A DNA stretch of 64,000 nt from Symbiodinium natans. Taxonomy: Eukaryota; Sar; Dinophyceae; Suessiales; Symbiodiniaceae. Location: contig CAJNDS010002593.1 of assembly GCA_905221605.1 (NCBI GenBank), positions 126,001-190,000 of the forward strand, written 5' to 3'. Below, one piece after another: positions 44,222-57,599 of this stretch (positions are counted from its first letter, which is position 1; each line of letters starts with the position of its first letter). The notes below the pieces were generated by a model that saw nothing but the letters and a program-made list of their open reading frames with translations, made no database searches and was not told where the DNA came from. Both the position numbers and the translations under genes were made by a program.

Positions 44222-45566
44222 TTGATGGCCTTCCCCACCTTGCCAGCGGGCTGTGCAAGGCGTTTGCACCGAATGGTAGAGCACCTGGCTATGCTCCATG
44301 CAGCCATCGGTGTCGGTGGTCGCCGCTTCAGTGCTACCACCCTCGCTCAGCCAAGGTCGGGTGCTGTGCGCGAGCTTGCCGAGCGGGCCTCGCGGGCCTC
44401 GCTGCTGGACATGGAGCTCCAGCGGTGCGCGGATGGGGCGGCTGTGCTCCGGGTTGGCGCACAGACGCAGCTGCAGCTCAGTATGGCAGACTTGCGGTCG
44501 TTTCTTTCCCGCCTGCGGGAGCTGAAGAAGATGCCGGCATCGGGCGGCGACCTGCGCCAGTTCTTGGAGAAGGCACTGGGCCAGGGAAGGTGAATATCTT
44601 GGCCCTAAGCATCCCCATAGTATCCCCATGCATTCCCAAAGGTTAAGAGCCCCTTAGAGCCCCTTCTGGTTGCGAATTGAGGTCGACGCTGCGCTGCCGG
44701 GCTTTGGGGCGGAGGGGGCGCATTTGGCCCTCACAGCCTTCGCAGAGTTGCGGTGCCGTCAGGACGGGATGTAGGACATCATGGGTACATGCTCCTGTCG
44801 AACCACTTCGGGGGCTCATTTGGATTGGTTCCAGGCTTTTACTGAACATGCGCCACGAGTCTAAAAGAGGTTTGCCAAGTTTTCAGTTGGTTCCATTATG
44901 TTCATGAACTGCCCCATGAGAAGTGCTAGTCCCTCTTCTGTGCTCTGGTAGGGGGCGATTTCTGCGTGGCCGCTCCTGATGAAGCATCGCAGCACGCTTT
45001 CCCCGTCTTGTATAGCAGAAGGTGTGTGGGCGGCGTCTGGCATACCCAGTCCACCGCGGGACGTCGTTTATGAGGCTGTTGGCTTGGCACGTGAGGTTGC
45101 ACCGCACATGAAGTTGCTGCCCGAGGAGGCCCTGTATCGCTGCATTTATGGCCTTGCACGTATTCACACTGGCCGGGGCTCGACAGAACTTTTGCGACGG
45201 GCTGAAGCTTCAGTGACACAGGCGTTGGGACGCCGACCGTGCCCGTTTCTCCCACGTCAGCTAGTGAGGCTATGCTGGGCCATGGCGAGGTTGGGCTGCC
45301 GGGACAATCGGATTTTTCAGGGCTTGGAACAACAGATTACAAACGTGTTGAATCATTTGCAGGTCAAGGAACTGGAGGCGCTTTATGGTGTCCTCACAGA
45401 GCTGGAGCTGGTGCGGCAGTGGAAGCTGATCCACGATGTTGAGCGGGCACTGCAGTCGCGCGAGGATGAAGCGGCCTCGATGAACAAGTCCCCAAGACGA
45501 AGGCCCTTCCGGCGGCGTTGGACACGAGCCGATCTTATGCATTCGGTGCTCCCAGCCCGCAAGTGA
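44222..45566 (+). CDS. Helical-repeat protein, RAP/FASTK/HPR-like, several exons
   Basis: Proteins of this kind bind organellar RNA in alveolates through degenerate helical repeats. One exon (about 44222-44580) reads LRSFLSRLRELKKMPASGG. A short exon from 44682 reads GAHLALTAFAELRCRQDG, and a GC donor after the first (FLEK) would keep the frame. A long exon from about 44952 to the stop at 45566 reads EEALYRCIYGLARIHTGRGS, RQLVRLCWAMARLGCRDNRI and NVLNHLQVKELEALYGVLTE. These Leu/Ala-rich helix pairs repeat about every 35-40 residues, as in such families. A C-terminal RAP domain is not seen; the tail is Arg-rich. The join between the short and long exons was not solved. Confidence 0.5.
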
Positions 45567-45569
45567 CTT

Positions 45570-47830
45570 TGTTCCAATCACGTGACCTCCTGCAAGGCAA
45601 GCGCCGAGTCACAGGAAGAGTGGGAAAGTCGGAAAGTCTGGGGCGCGAAATGCGGATATTGCACGTGGTTTTGCGTCCCTTCATGTCCTTCTTCATCTCT
45701 GGACGACGGCGAGAGCTACGACTTCGGTGACGACTTGGGACCGAGACCACTGAGATCACTGCAAGGTTGATCAATAGCCGCTGCATTCCGCGGTTTAGAC
45801 GGTTTAGCATCTTGAGCTGCAGCGTGCTGGGTTTTGACTGGGGGGTTGAGTTTCTGAGGAAATGCAAGTCATGCTTGGGACACAATCTTGGCTCAAGACC
45901 CTGCGAGACTGGCCCAATTTGGCCCACATTGGCCCACTCACGGATCCGTGCCAAGTGAGGAAACTGTGAGCTCCCCAGTCTACTATTGGGCAACATGACA
46001 TAATTCTTATTTGGGTATTTTCCAATTGGGGGCACCCCCCCCCCCCCCCCCAATCTGCCACAACATACCCCCTCTTGCTGTTTCATCAATCCGTCGCCGC
46101 ATGCATTGATGTGTCCCGTCGATCTAAGCAGATGAATCAGATGATATGCTCACGGACATGCAGGACCAAACCCTTGCAACTTGTCCATTAAGGAACCTGA
46201 CATCATGGTCGCGGCCTCAGGTTCTTGTGACCAACTCTTCCGCCGCTCAGCCTCTAACTGCATCTTGGGTTCCGTTTTGCCTTCTCGGCTCGAGCCTGCG
46301 GGCAAATTCCGCTCGTTTGCAAAACCTATGAGAAGGCGCGAGTTGATTGGGAGTTTGCTCCGATTCCGCGCGGTTCCGTAGAAGCAGGTGAACCTTGTCA
46401 GACCCGTACCTGAGGTCCACTCCATAGCCGGGCACGGATGCGATGCACCTTGGAGAGATCTTTACCAACTCTGCCTTTGCTCTAAGCCCCATTTCGCATA
46501 AATTACCCACTATGATTGTGGCTGCTGCAGCCTGCTTGCACCCTGTCCTCTGCGAAAGTGTGTGCATGAACCATGCCCATGCCCGTGAAGCCCGCTAAGC
46601 CGAGGTCAGCTCTGCAGCTTGGCCCAATGGTTCCTCTGCGTAGTTCTGCATTCGCAGGCACGTGGTTTCGTCAAGAGATGTCGAAAGGTCAACAGCCCGC
46701 CAAATCTGGAATCAGCACGCTGTTGCTGCCCCTGTTGTTCCGTTAGTGTGCAACTTCCTGGCCAGGCCAAGAACATCATGCGGATTCTTGGACCAGACTT
46801 CAAATAAAGTCCCAGTGACCATGTGGCGTTGTGCTTTGTTGCAAACTGCAGCTGCAAGCATCAAGTCTGCTGCACCGAGGCGATCGCAGGCGGTGGCGGC
46901 TTGGCGGTCGATAGTCGATTCCTTCCTCAGTGCAGCTACGTTCTCTACGGTGAGGACTTGGTAGACGCAACAGGTCTCCCTAGGGCGGACTAGTTGGTGA
47001 TCGCATCATGCCGATTGCGTTCTTGATGCTGCAGTCTTTGTTGGCTGACATCTAAGATTGCAAGTGATGGAGCCATCGTGGAAGAGTTTCTGGACTCCAC
47101 ATCCTTGGATGCTGATGCCACCATGCCTGTTTACAAGAGTCTCGGTTGCGCTAACCAGCTAACCCGCTGTTGTGCAGCGGGTACACGAATCTCTGCAGGC
47201 TGTACTTCAACCTGCGCGGGAAGCGCATGTGTTGGCAAAAGGAATCCGAAGGCTGTCGCGTCTCGGTTGCGGTTAGAGACTTTGCAGGCCCTCTCGATCT
47301 TCTCCAAGCCTTCAGCTTAAACCCAACTCACAGCACAGCAATGCTGCTACTGCTTGGGGCAAGGTTCTTCGGCAGCTGACTGCAATGTGGAGTATTGCCA
47401 ATCGGATGCTGCTTCACAGCAACAGGGGTGCAGACGGTGCAGCAGTGCAACGCTCAGAGCTTCGCCCTGCTGAGGCTCCAGGCTGCCAGTGTCTGAATGT
47501 GGGCTTTCGGAACTGCAGTGGGACCAGGCGCAAGCCACGATCTCCACGCTGCCGAGCATTCTTTGAAGGGGCAAACTTCAAGGAAGATTCTACTTCTGAC
47601 CATTTCTGACCTGATTCATAGGCCGGCTGCCTCGCTGCAGCTGTTTGTGGAGACGACGAAGCAGCCAGCAGCGAGCCTGAAATGGACCAAGAGCAAGACC
47701 GTGCTAGAATCTAGAACACAGGTATGCCAAAGTGAGCTCTGCACATTTCTCGTGCTTGCGGTGATCTAGGCTAGAGTGGGGAGTGGGGCTGAATCCAACA
47801 CGTCACGATGACCCGGAGACGTGTGCTTTA
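45570..47830. other. No firmly supported gene
   Basis: Short plus-strand stretches look exon-like (for example 47064-47320, containing GAIVEEFLDSTSLDADATMP), but no family or clear splicing was found. A C run lies at 46035-46052. Confidence 0.3.
45885..45897 (+). other. Possible spliced-leader relic
   Basis: ATCTTGGCTCAAG matches the 3' end of the dinoflagellate spliced leader at 12 of 13 positions. Dinoflagellate genomes carry leader remnants where mRNAs were reinserted. A match this short can be chance, and no processed gene is recognised just downstream. Confidence 0.2.
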
Positions 47831-47835
47831 GGCTG

Positions 47836-47945
47836 ACCTTTGTACTGCGAGGACGGAGATTTCCCCGATCATGCTTTCTACTGGCGCCAGCTGAGGGTGA
47901 AATACTACGATACTTCGGACTCTTGGACTTTCTCATTCGGATGCT
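47836..47945 (+). CDS. Candidate exon, unidentified
   Basis: The plus-strand frame reads CEDGDFPDHAFYWRQLRVKY followed by YDTSDSWTFSF, rich in aromatic and acidic residues like a folded domain. It then runs into a TGGTGCTTA nine-base repeat at 47950-47985, where the reading is probably no longer coding. No family recognised. Confidence 0.25.
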
Positions 47946-48680
47946 CATGGGGGCTTATGGTGCTTATGGTGCTTATGGTGCTTGGTGCGTATGGTTGTCC
48001 AAGCCTATCTTCGGCCTTTGGATGCCTTTTGTTTTTCTCAAACTTTTCTTCGAAGAGGAATGGGATGACCACTCCCGTGACTTTGGCAAGGCTTTGCACG
48101 TTTGGCTTTGCACGTTTGGCTGTATCGGTCAACGATCGGTCAACGAAGTGTGCCATGAAGTGTCATATCAGAGTTGACTTGATTTGGTCTGGGACAGGCC
48201 CTGGAGTCCCACTTGGCCTGCACAGAGGATCCTTGCGAGTGCCGGGCTGAAAGCATGTTCAGCTTTGTCACTTGGCCCAACAGTTTGCTGCACAGCGACC
48301 AGATCAAGGGTCCACCGAACATGGTTGGACCACAGGCAATTTGAGTCATACAAGTCGGTTTGCTGTGATGAAGCGTGTGATGAAACGGCAACAAAGGCTT
48401 GGGATGGAAGCAGACTCGTGAACGTGGAAGGGGACACCCCCCGCAGCATTGGCCTGCTGCCCAAATCATCCGCGAATGGGTCTGGAAGAGGGTTGCGGCA
48501 AGGGTTGCTGCACGGGTGGCCGGGTTGGATCCGGGTTGGGTTGCCACATGGGTTGCCGCATGGGTTGCCGCATGGAGCTTGCAGTACTTGGCTCTTTGCC
48601 CCACACTTGAAATCCGAATGCTCTTTCGCTGCCACCTCGATGTCTCCACGTGAGGTCCATCCCCCGGCAGAACTAGCGAC

Positions 48681-50008
48681 ATGACGCTGACACTTCGCCA
48701 ATACAATCTACGCTTGAAGGCAGGGACACAGGTAACACGCTGGTGCCTTGTGCCAAAGCGCCGTGTTCCTGCACCATGTCAGGCAAGCAAGATGGAAGCT
48801 GAGGCATCTCGCACCTACCGTGATCCCACTTCGACCACATCCACTACCACAACCCTTACACACGTACACTCTACAACCACTGAAACAACAACCACCCGAA
48901 CCACCACCTCGACAGCCAGGAGGACGACCACAACGACCACAACCCAGACAAGAGAGGCAACCCAGGAGTCTTCCCCTTTGGAGGAGGACAGGGAAAACAA
49001 TGAGACAACCAGCGATGCCAGCACCACAGAGGAGGAGGATCAGGAAGAGGAGGAGGGTGAGGAGGGAAATGAGGAATGGGCGACCACCACCGCTGACAGT
49101 GCTGCTGACTCAGCTGCCTAGAGCGTTTTGAGTTGAGGCGTCGCAGTTGGCTCCTGAGGCCAAAGTGAGATCCATCAGCTCCTCCACTCATCAATCTACC
49201 CAGAGAGGCGCGTGCATCTGCAGTGGAGTGGTTCAGTTGAGTGCATGTGCTACGTGGTGAGCTGTGATGTGATTTCAACGAAAGGATGACAAGAGCGTAG
49301 ACATAGTCGTCTTGAATCGATTCGCATGGCAGCACTTCGGAGTCAGGTACAAGCACGGGTACCACGACGGCTGGCACGGCAGTCACCACGGCCACAACTT
49401 CACTTACTACCACAGCCAGCAAGGCAACCACGTCCCCGGCTTCTCGGCCACGCCCCGACAGCGACGGCAAAGGCGATAATACTGATGATTCTGAGGAGGG
49501 CGAGGAGGGTGAAAAGGGCGAGGAGGGCGAAAAGGGCGAGGAGGGCGAGGAGGGCGAGGAGGGCGAGGAGGGCGAGGAGGGCGAGGAGGGCGAGGGGGGC
49601 GAGGGTGCGGAGGGTGCGGAGGGTGCGGGGACGGACGCTGGGAACAAGAATGGTGAGGAGGCAGCTGGAGACGGCAAAACAGCAAAGCCCGTGCCTCATG
49701 TCTGCAATCATCTTGGGTAAATCGTTAGACTGCGATCCGCTTGGACAATTGCGGCGGCGTTTGGCCATATCTGTGCCTTCCTTCGTCCTGCAGCAGTCAG
49801 GTCAGGATCGACTTCGACTACTTCCGAAGACGCTGCTGCCACAAGTAGCAGTCGCAGCGCCACCATGTCGACGTCCGCTTCAGCAACTTCTACTTCGAAG
49901 GTTGTCGCCACAACCACAGTAACAACAACATCTGTCACAGTTACAACTACTACAACGACAACGCTGTTTTGCCATTGCTGCTCAGAGGCATTCAGACTTC
50001 TGCTGTGA
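48681..50008 (+). CDS. Thr/Ser-rich, acidic low-complexity protein, three exons
   Basis: Three plus-strand stretches of the same unusual composition follow one another in different frames, as spliced exons would. 48681 to about 49110 is Thr-rich (STTTETTTTRTTTSTARR), then acidic (EEEDQEEEEGEEGNEE). 49347-49716 begins after a TCAG acceptor with TSTGTTTAGTAVTTATTSL, then repeats the unit EEGEEG about ten times, and ends at a GGTAAAT donor. About 49805-50008 is Thr/Ser-rich again (TTTVTTTSVTVTTTTTTT) and stops after a Cys-rich tail. Such Thr arrays are often O-glycosylated in secreted proteins; no signal peptide was identified. The junction after the first exon is unresolved. Confidence 0.45.
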
Positions 50009-50019
50009 CCTGCTGGATC

Positions 50020-51240
50020 TGGCAAGCCGCCTTGAACCCATCTAAACCTGTGCCAAACTGACAGAGTGCCAGCGTTTGTCCAGCTAATCACACCACAAGG
50101 ATGCATAAGATGCATAGAGTGAGCACATGAGTGGGCAGTGGGCAGTGGATGACGCTGGGTTACGATAGAATCGACACTACGACGAGCTTCGGGGCCTGAA
50201 AGGACCACGGAACCAACTGGCACATGTGGCGTCAATCAAAGCCTTACCACAAATCGGAGGAACCCTGGCACTTGCTTTTTGCATGCCGCAGTAGATCTGC
50301 ATGCGTTGACGACCGCTCGTATCTGAGGAGGTGAGCGAAATTGTTTGTGCAAGGAGGTCTGGTCTGGGGGGTTAGCAGACTTACAACACTTACAAGGCAA
50401 TGTGGGTTATAGAGAAGTTCGAAGGCCTCAGAGATATCTCAAACTAGATCCAGCAGAATAAACCCATCGATCTTGTTGCAAGTTTCCGGTTTGACCCATG
50501 GATCTTCTTCAGTAGCTCTTTGCAAGCATTCAGAGCCTTGGTAACCTCCACGAGGACACAAGACTCAGCCATGTGTATGTGGGATGAGCAACCTGAGGCT
50601 TTGCCAACGTGTCGTGGCGAAAGGAGGTCGGAGGGCCAATTAATGCTTTTTGAAGTCTTTTCTGATATCGGTATGTTGGGCCAGGCTGTGGGCCGTCTTC
50701 CGTCATCTGCCCGTGGTTCCGCGCGTCTGAGCCGCGCTGTGGCTACCGCAGCTGTGACTGGAGCAGTCGGAGGCACTGTAGCATCATCTTCAGGACAGTA
50801 CGGCTTTCAATGGTGATGCCATGGGGGTCGCAGTGAGGTTCAAAGGGATTGTATCCAGATTTGTTGTCAGAAGACAGGCCACCCGCTTGCTTTGTTATGG
50901 AATCTGCTTGCCTTGCATTTTCTCAGCGTCTCAGCTTTTGTGCTTTTCGTTGCATTGCTATATTACGTTGCTTGCCACAGCATGAGCCAGTCTTCGATCC
51001 ATGGGTTTGAAGACGGGCAGTTTCCGAAGCGAGGGGTTTTTCACTGTGCAGTTACACACTGGTTCAGATAATCTGAATGGCCAGCAATGATTACGTAATG
51101 CCATCTGGAACAGCAGATTAACTCTAGATCTGCGCTGTGTGCATGCTTGGTGCACTGAAACTTTCCCAATACCTGGTGCAACTAAACAATCTTGAAGGTT
51201 GCAAGAAGTTCTGCCTTCAGGCAGGGCGCTGCTTCAGTGT
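50020..51240. other. No firmly supported gene
   Basis: A plus-strand frame 50520-50816 contains an Ala/Gly/Val-rich end (AVATAAVTGAVGGTVASSSG) that could be membrane-associated, but nothing else supports it. Confidence 0.3.
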
Positions 51241-51245
51241 GAGGA

Positions 51246-51683
51246 TTGCTCATTATTATCACTATTTCAGTGCCTGTCTTTGCATCCTTGCCTAGCTGCT
51301 ACTCATGGGCTGATGTGGACTCTTTGAGCATGATCAGTGCGAGCAAGGACAACAAGTTGCATGCCATCGTCCGGAAGAAGGGCAGCGATGACTACTGCCC
51401 CATGGCTTCAAAATGCTTCCAGGTTCTCAGAAGGGAGCCGGGGCGAACACTCAGGCACCTGCTACACAGCAAACACCGACGATCCCGTATATGGCGCGAC
51501 CAGCAGGCGCAGACTAGAGCAGTGCTTTCGCGTTTTGTCACGGTCGAATGTGACATCCGAGCAGGTTCGAGGAGAACGAGTCCGTCATTGGAGCATGGAA
51601 CCTGGAAGCTTCATCAGTCCGTGGCTACACCAAGCTGGTGGCTCCGAAAACCACCTCTGGCAAGATCCAGGCAGGGGCCAAGT
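51246..51683 (+). CDS. Candidate two-exon gene end, unidentified
   Basis: One stretch reads YSWADVDSLSMISASKDNKL followed by HAIVRKKGSDDYCPMASKCF. A second, in a different frame after a CGAGCAG acceptor at about 51563, reads FEENESVIGAWNLEASSVRG then YTKLVAPKTTSGKIQAGAK and stops with TAA. Together they look like the last exons of a plus-strand gene. I do not recognise the family. Confidence 0.32.
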
Positions 51684-52087
51684 AATCAATCATCCGCTTT
51701 GCTTGTTGGAATGAGGGGGGTCGTCGGGGCTTGGCTTTCTGGGACATAGGGCTGCCTGAATTTCCTCAACTTTTCCGCTCAATCTTCCAGACTCGAATGG
51801 GCCAGTCATGTCGTGATCCTGGCAGGCCCATGCAGGATGTCCAGAGGACCCATGTGAAGCAGGGTTTAGATTTCTGTTATTGGTGAGTGTGTATAAGGTT
51901 TCTGTTTAATATTGGTGAGCGTATGTATTGGGTGTCCTTTTGGAGATACAAGAATATAAACCCTACTTCATGTAGCTCCAGAGATTCTTGTGGGACAACA
52001 CATGTCCCGCGTTCAGGGGGTTGGCTTGGTCGAAGCATCGTTTTGGGACTATGCTGATACCTCTAGTTCTGTTCAAGCAGCTTCTCA

Positions 52088-52474
52088 TTGCAAGAGGCAA
52101 CGTGTCGTCTCCTCATTTTTAGTTCTGTCAGTTCTCTGTTGACAGTCCTTCGGCACCGAAACATCACCAGGACAGCTCTGACTGCTCTCGGCTCTTCAGC
52201 CTCGGCTGTGTCGTATTTGCACTGGGGGGCCTATGGGAAGCTTTCTGGGGCTTGTGAGGGTATGTCTGTGCGCGCATTGAGTATGTGGTTGTTGAGGGAT
52301 CTTGCGTCAGTGCCAACAGCTTCAGGTGGGGACAAGTTGCCGTTGCTTTGCCCCAACACCCATGAGTGCCTTGATCGCATCTCAAGCAAGGTGCAAGGAG
52401 GGTGGCCAGACAAATGTAGTCTTGCAATGGATAAAAAGCTCGTGGACGAGCCCTACTTGTGGCAAGTAACATAA
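52088..52474 (+). CDS. Hypothetical open frame, 128 codons
   Basis: Plus-strand frame without a known domain, ending just before the CA repeat block. Contains ALSMWLLRDLASVPTASGGD. Strand agrees with the right-hand block, but splicing and start are unknown. Confidence 0.2.
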   Translation: MQEATCRLLIFSSVSSLLTVLRHRNITRTALTALGSSASAVSYLHWGAYGKLSGACEGMSVRALSMWLLRDLASVPTASGGDKLPLLCPNTHECLDRISSKVQGGWPDKCSLAMDKKLVDEPYLWQVT

Positions 52475-52576
52475 AGCCCCCGAGGCCCCCGGCCCTGCCA
52501 GGCACAGTCCGTTTGTCGTCACGTTGCCTCCAGATGTCCGCCCGTCAGACAGCTTCTTCCTGACGCAGGCCTGGCG

Positions 52577-53698
<1,122 letters not shown>

Positions 53699-54083
53699 AG
53701 TTTTCATAGAGCAATGTTAATGTTCGTACTACATAGGCGACGCAAAACTACATGGAATTCCAGGGCATGCCATACAGTCATATTTGCGTGAGGAAAAACA
53801 AATGTCGGTATTTTCTGCCGTGCAATAATACATATTATTCACACAGCTTGACAGTAAGGTTATAAAGAATGAAGAACCCCACTATATTCACTTCTTGGTG
53901 CTCAATATTCGTCTACGCGAGCACAGCACAACTTTCACTTTCCTAACGCCCACTTCAGTAAACCTACATCTCCACCTACGTCTGTGTATGTCTACTGTAC
54001 ACTGTTGAAGCTTGCGGTGTTCTGCCCGTGGAAGCGCTGGTGAGCTTCAGTAGGTCGCTCTCTGTGTTCCACGCTCCGCAAGG

Positions 54084-54461
54084 ATGAGCAAAGTTAGGAT
54101 TTTGTTGATTTTGTGGCAGCATCAGGCCTGCAGGGGCACTGGCGAGTCCAACGGCTCTGCATCCGGCAGCCTCTGTGGAAACGCATGGCTGGTTTTCGAT
54201 CTGGAGGAGAAGTTCACAGTCACTCGCGTGCGATGCTTGGCTCTGGACAAGGCCTTCTCTTGCACTTTTGACCCAGAAAAAGCGAACCTGGCAAGAGCTG
54301 AGGATTCCACAACTACGTTTCTCAGGAAGCCGTCCGGAAAGTCCTGTTTAGTGGAAGCAGCAGCGTCGACGGAGACTGGGTGCCTTCACAAGTCCTCTAT
54401 CTACCCAACACTGCAGAGGGCTCTTCCTCCGTGCCCCGGCCAGCCTAATTACTTTCTGTAA
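54084..54461 (+). CDS. Candidate exon, possibly a beta-sandwich domain
   Basis: The plus-strand frame contains GNAWLVFDLEEKFTVTRVRC followed by LALDKAFSCTFDPEKANLA. The WLVFDLEEKFTVTRVRC pattern resembles the core strands of F5/8 type C (discoidin-like) domains, but the rest of the domain is not visible, so this is tentative. It precedes other plus-strand exon-like pieces up to 58.3 kb and may belong with them. Confidence 0.3.
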   Translation: MSKVRILLILWQHQACRGTGESNGSASGSLCGNAWLVFDLEEKFTVTRVRCLALDKAFSCTFDPEKANLARAEDSTTTFLRKPSGKSCLVEAAASTETGCLHKSSIYPTLQRALPPCPGQPNYFL

Positions 54462-55879
54462 AATACACTTTGGCATCGCTTGTGTGAACTTGTTGCAACG
54501 TGTGTCGAGTCTTCTGCATGTTCCGAGATCGCTAGTTGACACTTGTGCGGGCCGTCGTCTTGACCGAATGCCCAGGCAGAGAAGCATGCCTTCTCCGAAC
54601 ATGTGTTTGACGTTCCAATCACTGCGCGGTTTCTGAAGATGGAGATCCTGGAGAATTATGGCAGCAAAGGCGGATTGATCGCCCAGAAATGCATTGGCTA
54701 AAGTCAACAAATCGAGATTGAGGGTTTGTCAACGTAGGACAGGAACGGTCCAAAGGGCATCGGAGATACCCGGGGGCACCTGTCAGCAGAAGTCGGTAGA
54801 CATGGCTTAGTGTCGCTGTTTGCTGGGGCAAAGAGATTGCATCTTATGTGGGGAGATTTTTGTGGGGAGACGTCTGCAGGTGTGGGCTTCTTTCGCATAT
54901 CCTTCGATGGCTTCAAGCCACGGACTCGGTGCTTGTGGAGCCAAGCAAGTGCCAAAGCACCAGTCGAGACATTCTCAGCAATCTCATCGTCGTTGCAGAT
55001 ACTTCTTCACGGATTTCACCAAATACGCCGGCAAAGCGTGTGGAGGCATCTTGGCTTGCACCCGAAACCGCTGAGCTCACATGCATGGGGAAATTTTTTT
55101 GAAGTGAATCCCTGCCTGATTAGTGTGTGAGAGGTCGGCTAGATTGCCCTGACACTGGCCCGGCCCCAAGGCTACGAGCTTGAAGACCTGGCGAGGGCGC
55201 GCGGATCGGAGCAGCGCTGCCGAGCCCAGTGTGCTGCGCGCCTGGACTGTGCTGCGGTGGAGGCCGACTAGACAGCAGAGCGCGTCAGAATCTACGAGAG
55301 GAACATCAGCTTGTGCTGCTATGTACAATTATGTACATGAAGGCATTTCAAGGCAGCCTCGTTTGGAAGGTCATACGCTCTGGGGCCTCCGCTGGTAGCT
55401 GTGTTTTCCACAGCAACATATGGATACCTACCAGGCTCTGGCGTGTTGTGGGGTCTTTCGATGTGGCACGGGGCTTCGCCATGCAGAAAAACAAACCGTG
55501 CAGGTCTTTGGAGGACGAGCGTGATTGCTTTGTGCGAGAGGGTCAGGCCTACGCTTGTGCATGGAGAGCAGAAAGCCGTTAGCACTGAGCACTGGCGAAA
55601 CTGCTGCACATCAAGTGACCGCTATGACCGCTATGACCGCTATGACCATCTGCACTGCCCTGCCAGACCGTCTTCTGCCAGCGCGGCCTTCCCTTGAACG
55701 ATGTCTGCTGCAGCCCGGAGTGTGGCACCTGCGGAGGCGACAAGTGCTCTTACCGCCCCGGTGGCAGTGACTGGTCTGCGTACATGCTACAGCATGCTAC
55801 AGCGTGCTACAGCTACACCATGTGACGAGCTACGCAGCTACACGAGCCGTCCGCTAGATTTACAGCCAAGGATCAAAAT

Positions 55880-57270
55880 GTTGCGCTGGTGCCATCAGAG
55901 TTCTTCGGCACCTTTGTGCCAACACGACAGAAGCCGAGCTTGAACTTGTGTGAAGTCCACTGAGTTCTTCAGAGGCAAAGGCAAGAACTTTGAAGGACTG
56001 AACTCTGTTGCTACGACTGCCGAGGATGTGGCTTGCCGGATTCCAAGGCCTCGACGAGCCGGAGTTCCCACGCTTAGGCTCACCTTCGAGAGCCTTGGAC
56101 TTGTGAGACGCCTGAGCACTATTCAGACCCTGCCTTTCTTTCATTTTGTGTGACTGAGGAACGAGACGGGAGGCCTTCTGGGTGTGAAATTCTAAGGCAA
56201 GTTCTCATAATGGCATCGGCACATTGAAAATCAATGCAAGCGCCGGAGGCCCCAACGCGAGTGAAGACTTGCGCCCTTCGAAGACAGTCGAGGCTTCTCA
56301 AACGGAATTCTATTGCGGGGAATCTGCTTTCGGCCGCGTTTGTTTTTTTTTGACAGTGTGTGACCAAAAGATTCTGTTTCAAGGCAGTTTTTCAGATGTT
56401 GCAAAAGCCATCCATCCAGGTCAGCGGCTTCCAGCCCTCCACCACGATGTCGCGGGCAGGGGGGACGGCGGCCGACCTCACCGGGGTGAACCTGCACGCA
56501 TGATTTTGTGCCTGATTGTAGGAGTACAAAAGGCTTCTCGCCAAGCTTGGGAAAGACCTAAAAGACACTGTGACTCTGTGAGGTGAACACTGGCATTGAG
56601 ATCCGAAACTACGGAAAGTGGTTCTCGGCGACATCGACATACATGTGTTGGATCCGGCCAACATTTGTGAGGTGCCTCTCTTAAGGGTGCTGGTCCGGAA
56701 GCTGCACGGATATATTCGCGAGAGATTGGAGGAATTAGAGCATCTCATCGTTCCTCAGCATGTCTTCTCAGCATGTGTTCTCAGCATGTGGCTTCGCCAA
56801 CACTGCAGAGAGTGTAGCCACTGAAGTCTCAGGGACCAGAGCTGGTATTTCATCTTTCGGAGCAGCGGCTACACCATGCACAGCCCCGAGGCTCTGGAAT
56901 TTATGCTTTCGGAGGGAGGGAATCTGAGGATTCTCGAATATTCACGAAGCTCCATGAGCAGCAGATTGGAATGAAGTAGTGAACGATGGAAATTGGGTTC
57001 GAGGGCCTCGGTCGTCATATTGTAGTCCGGTCATGCATGGTGCACCGGCATCGGCACGAATTTTGCCAAGAGGACGGCAGTTGGGCCGTGGAGTTTCAGT
57101 GCAAGGATGACAAGGCGGGCTTGTTGCAAGTTTGCAACTTCCGACGCCGGACTCGAATTCTTCAACTCCACGGGAGCCCGTGTGACCGAGGCCAGGCTGA
57201 TGATCTGGACACGGCAGCCTGCCGGCCTCGGTGCTGTGAGCACGGAGTTCAAGGCTAAGGGTCGCTGGGC
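55880..57270 (+). CDS. Scattered candidate exons, unidentified
   Basis: Plus-strand stretches with exon character are: about 55870-55960 (NVALVPSEFFGTFVPTRQKP), 55953-56110 (STEFFRGKGKNFEGLNSVAT), 56618-56780 (GDIDIHVLDPANICEVPLLR, then HGYIRERLEELEHLIVPQHV), 56986-57110 (GFEGLGRHIVVRSCMVHRHR) and about 57130-57295 (ARVTEARLMIWTRQPAGLGA). Frames differ from piece to piece, as expected for small exons. No family is recognised and joins were not resolved. They could form one gene or several. Confidence 0.3.
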
Positions 57271-57599
57271 GGACCGGTGGATTTCTGGCATGCAGTTCAT
57301 ACATTTAATGCGACGAACGCAGGCCCAGAGTCTCTTAAAGGCCCAAGGTGCTCGTGGCTCGTGGTGTCCTTTTTGGTTTTCAGTAGCGTTGCGAAAACGA
57401 TGTGTTGTGTCGCCAAGGACACATGTAGTCTGCAACTCAGTTGTCTATCATTGTATCCGCTGGCCTCGCATGTGAAACGGTGCGGTGCAGCGTCAGAGGC
57501 ATGACGGATCATTTGAGAGCATTGGCACAAGTGCTTGCAACTGTGAAGTTAAGCCCATGACTTTGCATTGTTGCCTCTTCGCATTCTTCACAGAAGCGA

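Noticed and set aside
49400-49768. Leu/Ala-rich minus frame resembling membrane helices
   Set aside because: Antisense of the Glu/Gly nine-base repeat in the plus-strand Thr-rich gene.
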